Positions 50,287 through 63,380 of a stretch of DNA of 64,000 nt are shown here, piece after piece. Made by a program: the position numbers and the translations under genes. The notes under the pieces are model-generated. The model made no database searches. It saw only the letters and a program-made list of their open reading frames with translations, and was not told the DNA's origin. The stretch lies in the NCBI RefSeq assembly GCF_900496995.4, contig NC_044014.1, forward strand, positions 3,840,501-3,904,500. The letters run 5' to 3'. Source of the DNA: Aquila chrysaetos chrysaetos (taxonomy: Eukaryota > Chordata > Aves > Accipitriformes > Accipitridae). Position 1 is the stretch's first letter; each line of letters starts with the position of its first letter.

Positions 50287-51257
50287 TGTATCACCTCAGG
50301 TATCTCCTAGCACACAAGGTAAGGATTTCCCTTCTCTGTATAGTCAGTTTTACATGCACATCTTCTTTTTCTTTTGTAGAAGAAAAGCATACTTACAGTG
50401 AAGTATTTTCTGTTGTAAAGCTTACTTCTTCATTGTTCTGCTTTTCAAACATTTATATTAAAATGATGATTGTAGATTCTCAGTGGAATAGGACAATGCT
50501 TGAAGTGAAGTTGCACTGCATGGAGCTAATAGCAGGTCAGCTGTTGCCACTCAATATCCTTACAGTACAGGGTCTTAAAAAATTAGGTTTTGGTTTCTAT
50601 TTCTCTAGTGAAGGATGATTTATTAACAGAGAAATAAACTGGCTTATCATCATTAATAATGGTGTTAGAGTTGTCTGTTTTGGATGTGGTTTATGCTTTA
50701 ATTGTTTATCTGTGAAAGGAGAAAAAGTAATCCTATTTAGTGCTAATGCTAAGAAATTCATAGAAGATTTAAATCATAATATACTCAATTATAATCCTCA
50801 TGGAAGTCATTCATGTTGTTAGTATAGTGCTGAGGTTCATAGAATAACAGAGAAATCCTCATTTGCTGTAAGTTTCTATTAGCTTAATTCTGAGTATATG
50901 ACCTGAATTTCCAATTAGGTAAGATGCTCTGTACCTAGAATAAGAACCCAATTATGTTAATATAAACTGAAGTAATTTCAAATTGTGTATGTGGATTCAT
51001 CAGTCAGACTGGGCACAATATGACAACCATTTTGCTTTATAAAGCAGTTCAGTTTCTTGAGATGAAATAGAGTCTCAGAAGTATACTAATTTCTGCAAGA
51101 TAATGTTGAACAGTGGGAGGAATACTTCACCATTAAAGAAGAACATCCTGTAGGATACTAGAATCGCTGTGGTAACTGGATGTAGCTGCAGGATGGTGTA
51201 GACATGCCCCGGGGAAGGAAGGAAGAGAATGGTTACACAGCAACTGTTGACTTTGTG

Positions 51258-51290
51258 CCCCCCCCCCCCCCCTTTTTTTTTTTTTTTTTT
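51258..51290 (+). repeat. C15-T18 homopolymer junction
   Basis: Fifteen C followed directly by eighteen T, intergenic. Such joints are hard to sequence, so lengths are uncertain. Confidence 0.9.
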
Positions 51291-52910
51291 AAGATGAGTG
51301 AAGTTAAGCTGTTGAACATTCAGATTCAGCTGGGTAGCGTCATTATAACAACGAGCATGCAGTACTGTTCATCTCTTCATTCAAAAATAAATCCACGGCA
51401 GAGTGAGGATTTGGAAGTCTGTTCAAGTGCCCTGCAGTACTGCTCACATCTCTAGTGTCTGACACCGTAGAGGGCAGCTGGGAGAAGTTTTGTGCGAGTC
51501 CGTGCCTTGGGGAAGAGGAAGAAGGGGAGACGTGGTCAAGAGAAGAGGGTGAGAACCGGAAACAAGCCAACCATAGCCTTGCGCTCCCTTGCACTATATG
51601 CCAAATCCTTTTGCTAGCGTAAGTTACATCTAGTTGTTTGTCTCCCTCATCAGCCCAGGCCTATTTCTACATGTCTTTCCAGCAGAAACGATCAGTAGCC
51701 ATCATGGCCAAGTAACACGTACTCATCACATTTAATAGAACAATGTAAAACCAAGACTGCAAAGGGCTCTAGGAGGAAATCGGGTTGTCTTGCTTCTGTC
51801 ACTTCAGATAGGTAGCGTGCTCCTTCTTGACCTGTGACAAACAGAAGATAACTCAGAGGACTTGACCTGCAGTAGAAGAGGTTACCCTAAGTGAGGTGTG
51901 GCTGGCATTTGCTGTGGGATGTGGAGGCCACGCGAACAGTTGCTGTGACTCGATAACATCTCTGAATCTGAAATTCAGACATAGTGTTTGTCAATGAAAA
52001 ACACCAGCTGGAAAAAACACCAGTTTGAGAATACCAGCTCTATACCTTGGTTCACAGCAGTACACAGTAATGTATTGCAGTAAAAAGAGAAAAGGGAGTA
52101 GAATTGCAGCAGCTGAACGGGTTTTTATCCCTTTCCATCCAGATCAGCTATGTAGATGCCTGGCTTGGCTCTATCCAAGGAACCCTCCCACAGCTGAAAC
52201 CACCGTTCCCAGATCACCATTGCTACCGAGTTCTCCCCAGGCTGCGGCTGGGGAATTCATCCTCGTGGAAGATCCAGACGATATTCCATACGATGGGCCC
52301 TTGGTTATTTTACCCGCTACCGACCTGGCTTTAGAGCACTGCGCGAGCCTCCTCCCCGCACACAAACGCCGCTCTAAGGAAGAGACCACGCTCCCAGCCG
52401 CTGCCTTTGCAATGCCGAGCCTGCCTGTGTAATTAAGAAGCAGGAGATGTTTTCCTGCGGAGGATGAGTCTTACCCAAGCGCTGCAGCATTCATAAACCA
52501 GGGAGGGCTTAAGACTTTTATTAGTAAGTAATTTGGCAGGTTACAGACCTGATCTATTCTATGTATGTGACTCAGCGAGGTACTGTAAAATAGTACTTCC
52601 ATTTTGTTACAAGGAAGCAAGAAGAGGTTACACAACTTCCCCCACAACCACAGGAACAGACAATTAACTGGTTCTCGGGGCTTATGCTGAGGCTTTTCTC
52701 GTCAGTTGGCTGACAGTCATGGGCCTGCAGAAGCACACAGTGGTATTGATGCTAGCAGCTGCTTCTGAAATCAGCAGGATAAGGGAAGGTGTAAATGGTG
52801 TTTTTCTTCTGGCTACTTTCTACAGCACTCATTTTGGTCTGGGTTTTTTTTTTAAATTGCAGAAAAATCCACTGCCCCTACAACCCCCACCCCTTTCCAT
52901 TCTTCTCTTC

Positions 52911-53760
52911 TGTATTGGGTTTGCATGGCAAGGTTTTGGTAACGGGGGGCTACAGGGGTGGCTGCTGTGAGAAGCTGCTGGAAGCTTCCCCCATGTCCGA
53001 CAGAGCCGATGCCAGCCGGCTCCGAGTCGGACCCGCCGCTGGCCAAGGCCAAACCCATCAGTGACAGGGGTAGCCCCTCTGGGAGAACAGATTTAAGAAG
53101 GGGAAAAAAAAGTTGCTGCAGCACAGAAACTGCAGCAGAGAGAGGAGTGAGAAGATGTGAGAGCCCCAGCCCTGCAGACCCCCAGGTCAGTGCAGAAGGA
53201 GGGCAGGAGATGCTCCAGGCGCCGGAGCAGAGATTCCCCTGCAGCCCGTGGTGATGAAGACCACGGTGAGGCAGGCTGTCCCCCTGCAGCCCAGGGAGGT
53301 CCACGGGGGAGCAGATCTCCACCTGCAGCCCGGGGAGGACCCCGCGCCGGAGCAGGGGAAGAGTGAGGAGTCCTCCCCCTGAGGAGGAAGGAGCGGCAGA
53401 GACAAAGTGGGATGAACTGACCCCAACCCCCATTCCCCGACCCCTGCGCTGCTGGTGGGGAGGAGGTGGAGAACTCGGGAGTAAAGTTAAGCCCAGGAAG
53501 AAAGGAGGGGTGGGGGGAAGGTTTTTTAAGATTTAGTTTTTATTTCTCATTACCCTTCTCTAATTTATTACCAATCAAATCAATTTTCCCCAAGTGGAGT
53601 CTGTTTTGCCCGTGACGATAATTGCTGAGTGATCTCTCCCTGACCTTACCTCGACCCACGAGCCCTCTGTTGTATTTTCTGTCCCCTGCCCAGCTGAGGA
53701 GGGCAGTGGCAGAGCGGCTTTGGTGGGCACCTGGTGTCCAGCCAGGGTCAACCCACCGCA
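52911..53760 (+). mobile_element. Solo LTR of an avian endogenous retrovirus
   Basis: An 850-bp GC-rich block bounded by TGTATTGGGTTTGC and AACCCACCGCA (TG...CA ends). It resembles a long LTR family that I recall from bird genomes. The flanks TCTTC and CCTTC match 4 of 5 bases, suggesting a 5-bp target duplication. Inside, about 40-45-bp sub-repeats each carry CCTGCAGCCC (53238, 53283, 53322). No gag, pol or env next to it, so it is a solo LTR. Class not certain. Confidence 0.85.
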
Positions 53761-55137
53761 CCTTCCATCCTAAAGCGTGCCTGCTCCCTCAGATTTTCTC
53801 AGGAGAAAGCAGTGCCTTTCAGCGTGGATCAGTGCAGTGCCTGTAAAATGCATTCAGGCAGGCAAAATCTCTTTAAAAAAAAACCCATTTAGGGAGTTTC
53901 AGTTCCAGGAGGACCAGAGATTACACTCTAGTCTGACACTTTTCTTTGGGACAGACCTTCTCGACTGTCCCTCGTGAATGAAGTGAAAACTGCAGCACTG
54001 CGTGCACTGACCTCTTGCATTAAGACAGCCTGCTAGATTGGATCTGATCCATGGGTTTCAGCTAGAATTTCCCCTTACCATCATGAGTCTGCCAGCAGCT
54101 GTCAGAGCAGTAGACTGTTCTCTAACCAGGACTCACTCTCTCTCTTCTCTGCAGCCAAAACACTGTTACTGATCTCAGCAGTCTTCCTTAGTCACCCCTC
54201 AGCTCTTCTGCTCTGAAGAGATTTTTGTCATGAACATATTGCTTCTACCCCTCACCCTTGCCAGCCTTCCCGACGACAACAATTTGAAGCTTAGTGCTTT
54301 TAGCCTTCTTACTTCAGAAACCCACTGATTAATTTTCTGCAGCTTTGACCTCACCAAAAGTGAGGGGATGTAAGGGGTGTTGCATGGAGCCAGCCCTGAG
54401 GTGGAAGGCAGGAAAAGACACAGAACCCTAAGCCCCCAGTCTGCTTTCTTTTTGAAGTGAATCATTCCAAATCGGAAGCAACAGAACAGAAACATATGAT
54501 CTTTCCTCCCTTCACAAGGTGCTTTTGCTTCTCTCAGGTGCATTTGTGCTCTGTGTTGCATCAGAAAGATCTGATTTCTTCTGAAGACAGATCTAAGGAT
54601 GCACTTGTAAAACCATGTTTAAATTGTCAGGATAGAAGTGTCTACAAACTGGGGTTTTCTGGGTGAAAACACGCCCCATGCAAAAAAGCATCGGTCTGTA
54701 TCTCTTACCATGAGAGTAAGAATCACCTCCTCAAAACAAGCAGCTGAAATAGTGAATTCACTACTTGTGTCTAAGTATAGAGATTAAAAAAACCCCACAC
54801 ATGCATGTGTACACACATCTAAAAACTGTTCCTACCTTTAAATAGTGTGTTTTATATAATAATGCACCACATTTGTAGAAAAAACATTAAGACATCAGAT
54901 GTTATATTTTTGAAAACTTTAAATAATACACATTTCCAAAAAACAGAGTCCTTGCATGCTGAGATAAGACTACACTCATTTGTTAGGCCTGATTTTACAG
55001 ATTTTTTCCAGCCCCTACTGCCTTTCAAATAGTTTTAATTCTGTTGAGCAGTTTGCTTCTCTGATGAGGGTCATAACAGTCATAAACAATAAAAACAAGG
55101 CAGACTGATTCAGGAGTTTATATTTAATAAATAAATT

Positions 55138-55143
55138 TTTATT
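55138..55143 (-). terminator. EDRF1: EDRF1 poly(A) signal AATAAA
   Basis: Minus-strand AATAAA about 640 bp beyond the stop, with another at 55160-55165. Which one is used cannot be told from sequence. Confidence 0.45.
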
Positions 55144-55785
55144 TAAAAATATGCTCTCATTTATTCACAGTTTCAAGTCTGAAAAAGGTAATACTACTCT
55201 TGATCGATTCAAACACAGCTAAAACCATTCACTTTCTGGGGTAAGTGAAGTCCCAGTGATGGCTAATATTTGCAAGAGTCTTGCATCAAAGCTAGAAAGG
55301 CACACATTTTTGTGCAGGATAGTAACTGTAATAGAAGTAGTGTGTCCACATATTCAACAGAAATTTCCTTGTAGGATTTCGGTTCATGTTACTGGTTAAA
55401 GTGTTTCAATGAAGCCTTGCTTACAAAGTATATTTCATTAAATATCAAACCAGAGCAACTGTGAGATTACATTTTTATGCAAAACGTTTACATCACTGCA
55501 AAGCCCATTATCTGTAAGAGAAAAATCATTAATTTCTCCAACGTGAAAAATTATTACGTTTATATCCAGAACCCCAAATTGGCATTTCAAACAAAGAAAC
55601 GCTAGTAACTGAACCACTACAGAGTTCTCGCAGGATAGAAAGGAATTCCTGTTCTTTCCCAGATGTACAGTGTAACCACACAGGCGTTATTATTGCCTTC
55701 AATAAATACAAATATCACATGGGAAAAAATACCACTGATCCCATGCATAGCAAGGCACTGTTTCTGCTATTTTGCAGCACGTCAG

Positions 55786-55957
55786 TCACTGAATTGCTCC
55801 ATTACTAGCTTCGTTATTTTGAGCCAGCTGTTCCAGTAAATTTAAGATTACCTCTATTCGTTCTAGCAGAGTCATACTTTTGTTAGCAGTTGCACGCAAC
55901 AGCAGGGAGTAAACTTGCTTGTTTGTTTTAAGAACAACTTCTTCTTCATTAATGCCC
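55786..55957 (-). CDS. EDRF1: EDRF1 terminal coding exon
   Basis: 172 nt including TGA, acceptor CTTTTTAG. It encodes GINEEEVVLKTNKQVYSLLL, RATANKSMTLLERIEVI, and ends NNEASNGAIQ. Confidence 0.95.
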
Positions 55958-58900
55958 CTAAAAAGAAAACAGATAATACAAACTATTAACCTGACCACAA
56001 TATTTTATTCTGCAAATTATCAAAACAATTATTACATAACAACATTGACGACCATCTCTGTGAAACCACATGGCTGGCGTTTTGATTTGAGTCTCTTACC
56101 TCCTCAGTTCTTATTTCCTACCATTTCACAGCACTGCAGTCAGAACCTCTGTTTATACTGCAGGAGGGATAAGGCGTTCTGATTTTTATTCGGCTCCAGT
56201 CCATTTGATTAACTCATAATCCCAAATCACGTCATAAACCCTCCAAATCCAGCTCTCCACGCCAAACCTCTGTACTTCTGTCTACGTTAGCATCTGATCA
56301 GATCATGCCAAACGCAAACAGACACCTGAGCACTCGGGAGACACGGTCTCTTTGCTCCCCCCTGCCATTAGCTGTCCCCTCTAAACCACTATGGACATCA
56401 TTTTCCCGTTCAAGACTGAAGGCCGTGATCTGGCCTCATTCTCTCAAGTTCCATACATCTAAGCTATTTCCCTATGATAGAGACTTTCCCGTGTTCAATA
56501 CCTCTGCACAAAAGAGCTCTCTTTCGCCAGTCTGCAGTCTAAGCTCCCACCAATTTTCTCCATTTGACAAACATCATTGTAAATCCCTTATCAGACATGT
56601 GCTGGTCTTCTGCTTCAGCACTGTCACCCCTCCTCTCTGCCACCCTGCTCTGCTACATTTAATGTCCAAGACTAATAAGTAAGTGACCCAAACCAGAAAA
56701 AAGAAAAATAAAAATGCTGCCATTGATATTATAAATAAATAAAGCATGTATGTGTTCAAGCAGCAGTCAGTTTAATTGCAAATGTTTTGGGAATTACCAA
56801 GAAATGGTGAAGCAAATTAAATTCATAACACTTGGCAGAAATCAGACAGGTTTGTTTATTAAACAGAACAGGTAGTCAATAAAAAGCCACTGAAATGCAA
56901 AGTATTTCCAGGATAAGTTACAACAATTCCCAGAATGAAACATTACTTTCAATTACTTCTTTCCTCCAATTTACATAGCCAAGTTCAGTTATGCTTATGT
57001 ATTTAACTTTTAGAGGGTAAAACTCTGATTTCATCCAGTTTTATTGCTAGTCTGCAAGTTTCACTATCAGACATCACTTTTACCACATGTTCTTCTGTTC
57101 TCTGCCAAAGTGCATGTGAGACCCTGAAATAGCATTCGTGAGCTCCAATTTCCTCCCTTTTCAGCCTATTATTAAAACAGAAGGCAGACGTTATCTTCTT
57201 CTACAAAGCAGAACTGAGGAAACGTACGCAAGATGTACACAAGGTACTAGAAAGGTTGAACAAAAGGTAGTTTTAAGCTTAGCCTCAATCCACCATCATT
57301 TAAAAAAGTTTAACACGTTACAGCAACACTCCCATTTCACAGCATTCAAATTAAAACTGTAACGTGTTCCCTATATGGAATCTTCAGTACAAAACCCCAC
57401 TCGGGAGAGACAACGATGAGGAAGTAAATGGGGAAAAAACCTACAAAACAAAAAAACAGCATTTTTTTGTTTTACAACAGTTACCCATATCCTAACAGAA
57501 CTAAAACAATTTACTCCATTGCTTGGGACATCTGCTTGGTTACATATAAATTATACTTTAATCCTCTGCATTTCACATATTCAGATTGCCACCTTGTGGA
57601 AGGTCTTTTTTAAAAAGTGAAAGCACCAAACAATGCACCTAAACCACTGCTAAGAAAGCACACAGGCTTTCTTCTCATCTCACGTTTTTCTATTTATCAG
57701 TCTCCTACTATCAGCAGACAAGTTACTGTGCAGAATGAATTAATTTCACAGTTTACTTCTAGCAAAATAGCACTTGCATCAGCAATGCTTCAATCTGAAA
57801 AACTATCAACTTCCAACAATAAAAGAATTCTCTAGAACTATATACTAGAACTAATGCCACATTTTCATAAATTAACTTTATATAACATTAGAAACAGCAG
57901 TAGTATGCTGCTGTTAACTTCTGCAATCACACACATTTGCTGCTCAGGGAATAAAAGGTATTTTTTGGATCCCAAAAGCAACAACACACACATTCAAATC
58001 TAACCAACAGAAGCAATAGTGGTGGTGTAAGGAATTCCACTGCCGTACCTAATGCCAACAACACTTCAAGGTCAACACAAAAAGGAGAAGCCACGTTTGT
58101 TTTCAATCGCAGCAGCAAGATAGAAGATTGTTTTTTCACTGCACTCCATTAGGCATTAGAAAAATTCTTTAACGCCCACAAGTATCTTCCCCATATACAT
58201 TCCTCTCTGTTTACAGCGTTACTGATGTGCCTACATTTATTCTGAAGTATTTTGCTTGCTAAACTATGCTGTCACTGATATATTTTATCATCAAGATATA
58301 TCAAAAGATCAGCAGTACACAGTAGTTTCTCCCCCACTAACTTTCAAGTGCTCTGTCACAGATGAAGACCAATGTCAATTAAGATAAAGGACACCATATA
58401 CATGTACCTCATTCCCTGAACAAACATTTTGATTAAAAAAAACCCCAACAGTCAATGGGAAGTATGCCAGCAAAATTACAGCAGTACCAGTTAAACTGCT
58501 TTGTGTATGAATTTATACCTGTGAAGGACATAGGATTTATATCCTCTAAAGGGTAAGTTAGATATCACAGAGCATGATAAAGCATCAGTGATTCATAACT
58601 GTACCATGCATTTCAGACGACAATTACAAACTATTATTTTCCTATCTGAATATAGCCATTCAAGTCTGACTTTTTTGTCCTCGCTCAGTCCTGGACTGCT
58701 ATCGTGAAAGAGGAGAGAAAAAAGCTGTCTAGACACACTCAGTAAAGATGTTTCTTGGTCATTCCCTCAATTGCACACAAAAACATAGAAAACTTGCAAA
58801 ATTTAGACAATCAAGGCATATCTCGGCTCCTTCTCCACACAGAAGAGTCACCTCCATAAAAGAATAATTATCACACTGTCTAGCATGCTTAAGTGTACAT

Positions 58901-61900
58901 AGTTTGTATGGATTTATGGATGAGAATCACATCTACGCACACATATCTAGGTTCAACTTACCCAATTTTTTTTTTGGTTGAAGTTAACAATTTAATGGAT
59001 TGGAGGAGAAGGAATGACATTCTGGACTCAAAAATACTAAGCAGTTTCAATACTTCTTCTTTGTTAAGGCCAGTAGGGGAATCATTAGGTGACACATTCT
59101 CAGCACTACTTTTATCATTGCTTTTCTACAAGAGGAAAACAGAAACCATTTAACTCAACCCCACCATTAAAATGCACTGCAGTTAAGTCATACAACCACA
59201 CTTGCAGGTTAGCTTACTCTTCACAGGAGTGGTACCAACATCACAACTGCTATGACACCCCGTTTATGAGGCTTCAGTAGTTAGCTCGTATCCACACCGT
59301 ACACAAGTTATGCCAACTGCCTGTGTTGTACTTACATATTGGAGTATTTAGTTATAAAAATGTCAAGAAAATATGGACTTGACTACGACATCTGTTGCTT
59401 AAATTGTCAGCAAGGGATGAACACGTGTCAGCATACGTTGCAAGTAATATAGGCATCAAGAACCTATTAAAACTAGCTACAGATAACCTCCCACGCTTTA
59501 ATATTTCAATATTAAATATACTATGTAGAGACAATCCCCATTTGTATTGTACATACATTCTTAAGCTCTTTAGGAAGACTTCTAAGGGATAATACAGAGT
59601 TCCACAGAAACCCATTCACTCAGACAGTCACTCAGTATACATCCATATACAAACATGTTTTAATCCATCTCCAGATCATGTTCTAGAGTAATTTTTTTTA
59701 TCCACTTCCACTTAAAGGCTAGAAGACAACCCTGTCCACACTATTTAAGCAACTAGCTCTACTGAAAAGTAACCAAGCAATAACTTAATTGCCAAATGAC
59801 CAGTTTTACATGAATGCAAGAGATACAAGGGAGCAGATAATCAGACCACTTGACTTTTTTTTACCTGTTCACTTTCTGCCACTAGCTCCTTTCTGATGAG
59901 CTGGAACGCACCCTTCGCTTTCACCATTATATCTAGGGCCCCAAACAAAGTCTTTAATTTCCCAGCACTGCTGTTCTGACCTAAAAAAAGTAAAAACAAA
60001 GGACACAATTGGCTTATGTTATGGATTGTACTTTTTCTTCCATCCAAAGATTTCAAGAGTTCTCATGAGAAAAGCACGTACTGTCCTAGTCAACTGAAAA
60101 CTGGTAAGATAAAAATGTCTCTTCTCTCTTGAAGAAAATTCTATTCTGAGAAGCAGATTACTCCTGCTCTCATATACAAAGTTATCTAAAAATGAAATTA
60201 AATAGATAATGGCACTTTGGAAAGCTGTTGTAGTAAGACAGAGATAGACTTACTTGCCATCTGGAATTCTGCAAATGCCACTCTTTCCAGCTGCACACGA
60301 AGAAACTCACAGGGTGCATCCTTCAAGAGTTGGAAGAGTCGTACTGCCTTACTATAATGAAGATCAGCAAGTACTCGGTGTTGTTTCCTCAAATGTTCAT
60401 CACCAACCTGCACTCAAAGTAGGGTACATAGTAAATCCCAGAGAATTTGTATGTCCATGAGGTAACCATTAGAAAAAAACCTGCGTATGTTGGTACATGA
60501 GGTACTAACAATTGTTCCCCAGCTCATTTCATAATGGTTCATCTAAAGGTCTGCACATTCCTAGAATACATCACCAGCCTGTCATCTTTGAAGCTATTGT
60601 AATTTCATAGCTAATGCTAACAAATTCACACCAAGTTGAATTAAGTTAACCATAAAGAATAGTAATTTGGAAAAAAAAATTAAAAAAAAAATCAGAAAGC
60701 GACATGCAAGTCTACACTAAGGTGTTAATAAATCATATGCTAATGTTCTAGCAGAAGGCTGTCTGCTTATATATCAGAAGAGTGGCTCGGATGCAAAACC
60801 AAACCAAAGAAAATATTTATCATCAATGCTTCTGTTATGAGAGAATAGAACTACTTAGAATAGACAGAACCATAAAGCTCAATACACTCTATAAAAGACA
60901 GACTGCTCTTAAAAGTAACATTATATTTCACAATGATTTGCAAATAAACCACCTCATATTTCTTTGGTTAAATCCTTTAAATAAATATACCCCAACTACA
61001 GGTAGAAGGATAAATATCAATCTCCACATACATTGGACATGTTAAGTATGGAACCTATACAGAAAAACAAAAGTTTGTACTAATACCTGGTTTCTCAGGC
61101 AACTGTGGTACATTGAAGCAAGCCTGTGGTGGATGGTTGCAGCCCTGTATTGGCAGAGAGGCTGTCGTGCAGACACTGTATCAACATCGCAGTATTTCAG
61201 GGACTTCTTCATGGCCTCACTAACTTCTTTCTCTATCTACAAAATAAAACAAAAAAGCGTAGTGTGATTACTTTGAAACTAGAACACCACTATGTGCAAG
61301 TGTAAGGGTTAAATCTCTATTTGCGGCATTATCTTTTCATTAAGCAAAACCTTGAAAATACAAGTGACTAAACATTTTATAGTTTGCAAGAACTACTTCA
61401 CAAAAGTTCTTCAATCTAATGAAGGTTTACAAGTTATTCCAATATCAATTTTGCTCACTGTTTAGTTTTTCAGGAAGACAATAGCGTATTTTACCAGATG
61501 TTGTCACGAATGCTCTTCATTACCTGTTCCTGAGCCTTTCGAGATAGCGGAGCATAATCCTGCTGTAGAGTTGCCATAGTGAAATATGTAGTAGACAGCT
61601 CCCAGTTCACAGAATCCCAAACAGCTGGATGCACATCTCTCTTACCCAGCGATCTTAATGCCTTCAGATAGTAGTCAACAGCCTACAGATTATAAAATAG
61701 TATACACACATGGTTACCGCTTTAATCATTCTCAAGGAAGCATTCCAAAATAATCTGTCTGAGCCTTCTTCAGCATTTTCCTTACACCCGTTTTGGTCAT
61801 AACTTTAATCCTGACCATGCATTTCTGTCTGCCTTCTGTGTGGTATTGCAGTCTGTTAAACATCAGGATCTGAAAGTCACGGCATTTCATATAACACACC

Positions 61901-63349
61901 AATGGAAGCAAACCTCAACAACAATACTGAAGCCTATACAGCAAGGATTAAGATAACATAAAAGCAGGAGAGGTATCCCAAGTTATTGCATCAAGACTTA
62001 CAGATGTTTACAAATATATTTACAAATGTTCTACGGTAAAAGGCATATTAGGGTACGGGCAATTCTAAAAATAGTATCATGTTACCTTATTATAATAAAG
62101 CGCCTCTTCTGGGGAAAACTCTCTTTTGAAGTCACCTTCAGTTGCACAGTGCGCTTGAGCACAAATTCGCATCAGTCTTCCCGTGTTGCACAGCAGCAGA
62201 GCAGCATTGGTTGCATCATCAATTGACTCAAAATTCTGAATTCCTTCTTCAAAGCAAGAGAAGCTTTTCTTCCAGAGTTGCTGCTCTGTCGTCGATACAT
62301 TTTTACTCACTAAGGTTAAGACACAAGGCTTACCACCTCATTCAAATTCTTGAAAGATACCGAACAAACATTTCCATTATGTTCTTTTTCTCATTTTAGA
62401 GTTTAAGGGTGGTAAATGATTCTGAAGACCCAATTCATGTTAAATACTCTTAAGAAAACCTCAAACATTAAAATCTTAATACCTAAAGTGCACTATTACG
62501 CATACTATACTTTCAAAAGAATTGTGATAACATGACAGACAAAACCCAGGGTAAATTAACAGGATAAACATAGTTGGGGTTTTTTTTTCCCCACAGTAAT
62601 ATTCTGGGTACCACAGTTACTTCTATAAACATACAGTATGAAACAAGTAAAAAGTGACTTTTACAGGCAAGTGACATTCAGTATTTGAGCTTTGACTTCA
62701 GCTAAATAGCAGTTCTGCAAAACCACAGAGATTATGAAAAATTACAAAATTAAAAGTCCAACCCCAAATCCTTCAAATATTAATTGGACAAAGGTCACAG
62801 AAAAAAGCCAGTATTTGGGAGACAGGAGCTGTTTACAATGAACCACCAGCATCTAATTTGTTCTAGCTCATATAAAACTCTTACTTGCTGTCCTGGTTTC
62901 GGCTGGGATGGAGTTAGTTTTCTTTCTAGTAGCTGGTATAGTGTTATATCTTGGATTCAGTACGAGAAGAATGCTGATAACACACTGATGTTTTCAGTTG
63001 CTACTAAACAGTCAAGGATTTTTCAGCTTCTCATGCCCAGCCAGCAAGAAGGCTGGAGGGGCACAAGAAGTTGGGAAAGGACACAGCCAGGACAGCTGAA
63101 CCAAACTGGCCAAAGGGATATTCCATACCGTGTGACATCATACCCAGTGTATAAACTGGGGGGAGTTGGCCTGGGGGGCAGATCACTGCTCGGGAACTAA
63201 CTGGGCAAGTGGTGAGCAATTGCATTGTGCATCACTTGTTTTGTATATTCCAATTATTTTATTATTATCATTTTATTATTGTTATTATTATTATTTTCTT
63301 CCTTCCTGTTCTAGTAAACTGTTCTTATCTCAACCCACAAGTTTTACTT

Positions 63350-63380
<31 letters not shown>

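Larger units (their letters stand above)
50640..55130. other. Intergenic interval UROS-EDRF1 (MMP21 position)
   Basis: 4.5 kb between the convergent 3' ends. It holds a C15-T18 tract at 51258-51290, a GC-rich noncoding-looking ORF at 52025-52432, and a solo LTR at 52911-53760. I see no matrix-metalloprotease signature (no HExGHxxGxxH, PRCGxPD or hemopexin repeat) on either strand, although MMP21 sits here in mammals. Confidence 0.75.

Noticed and set aside
52025-52432. 135-codon GC-rich ORF between UROS and EDRF1
   Set aside because: No recognisable domain or metalloprotease motif, no clear splice or promoter context, and an overlapping ORF on the other strand. Probably chance in GC-rich DNA.
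52852-53433. 193-codon minus-strand ORF and several plus-strand ORFs
   Set aside because: They lie largely within the GC-rich solo LTR and reflect its base composition and sub-repeats.
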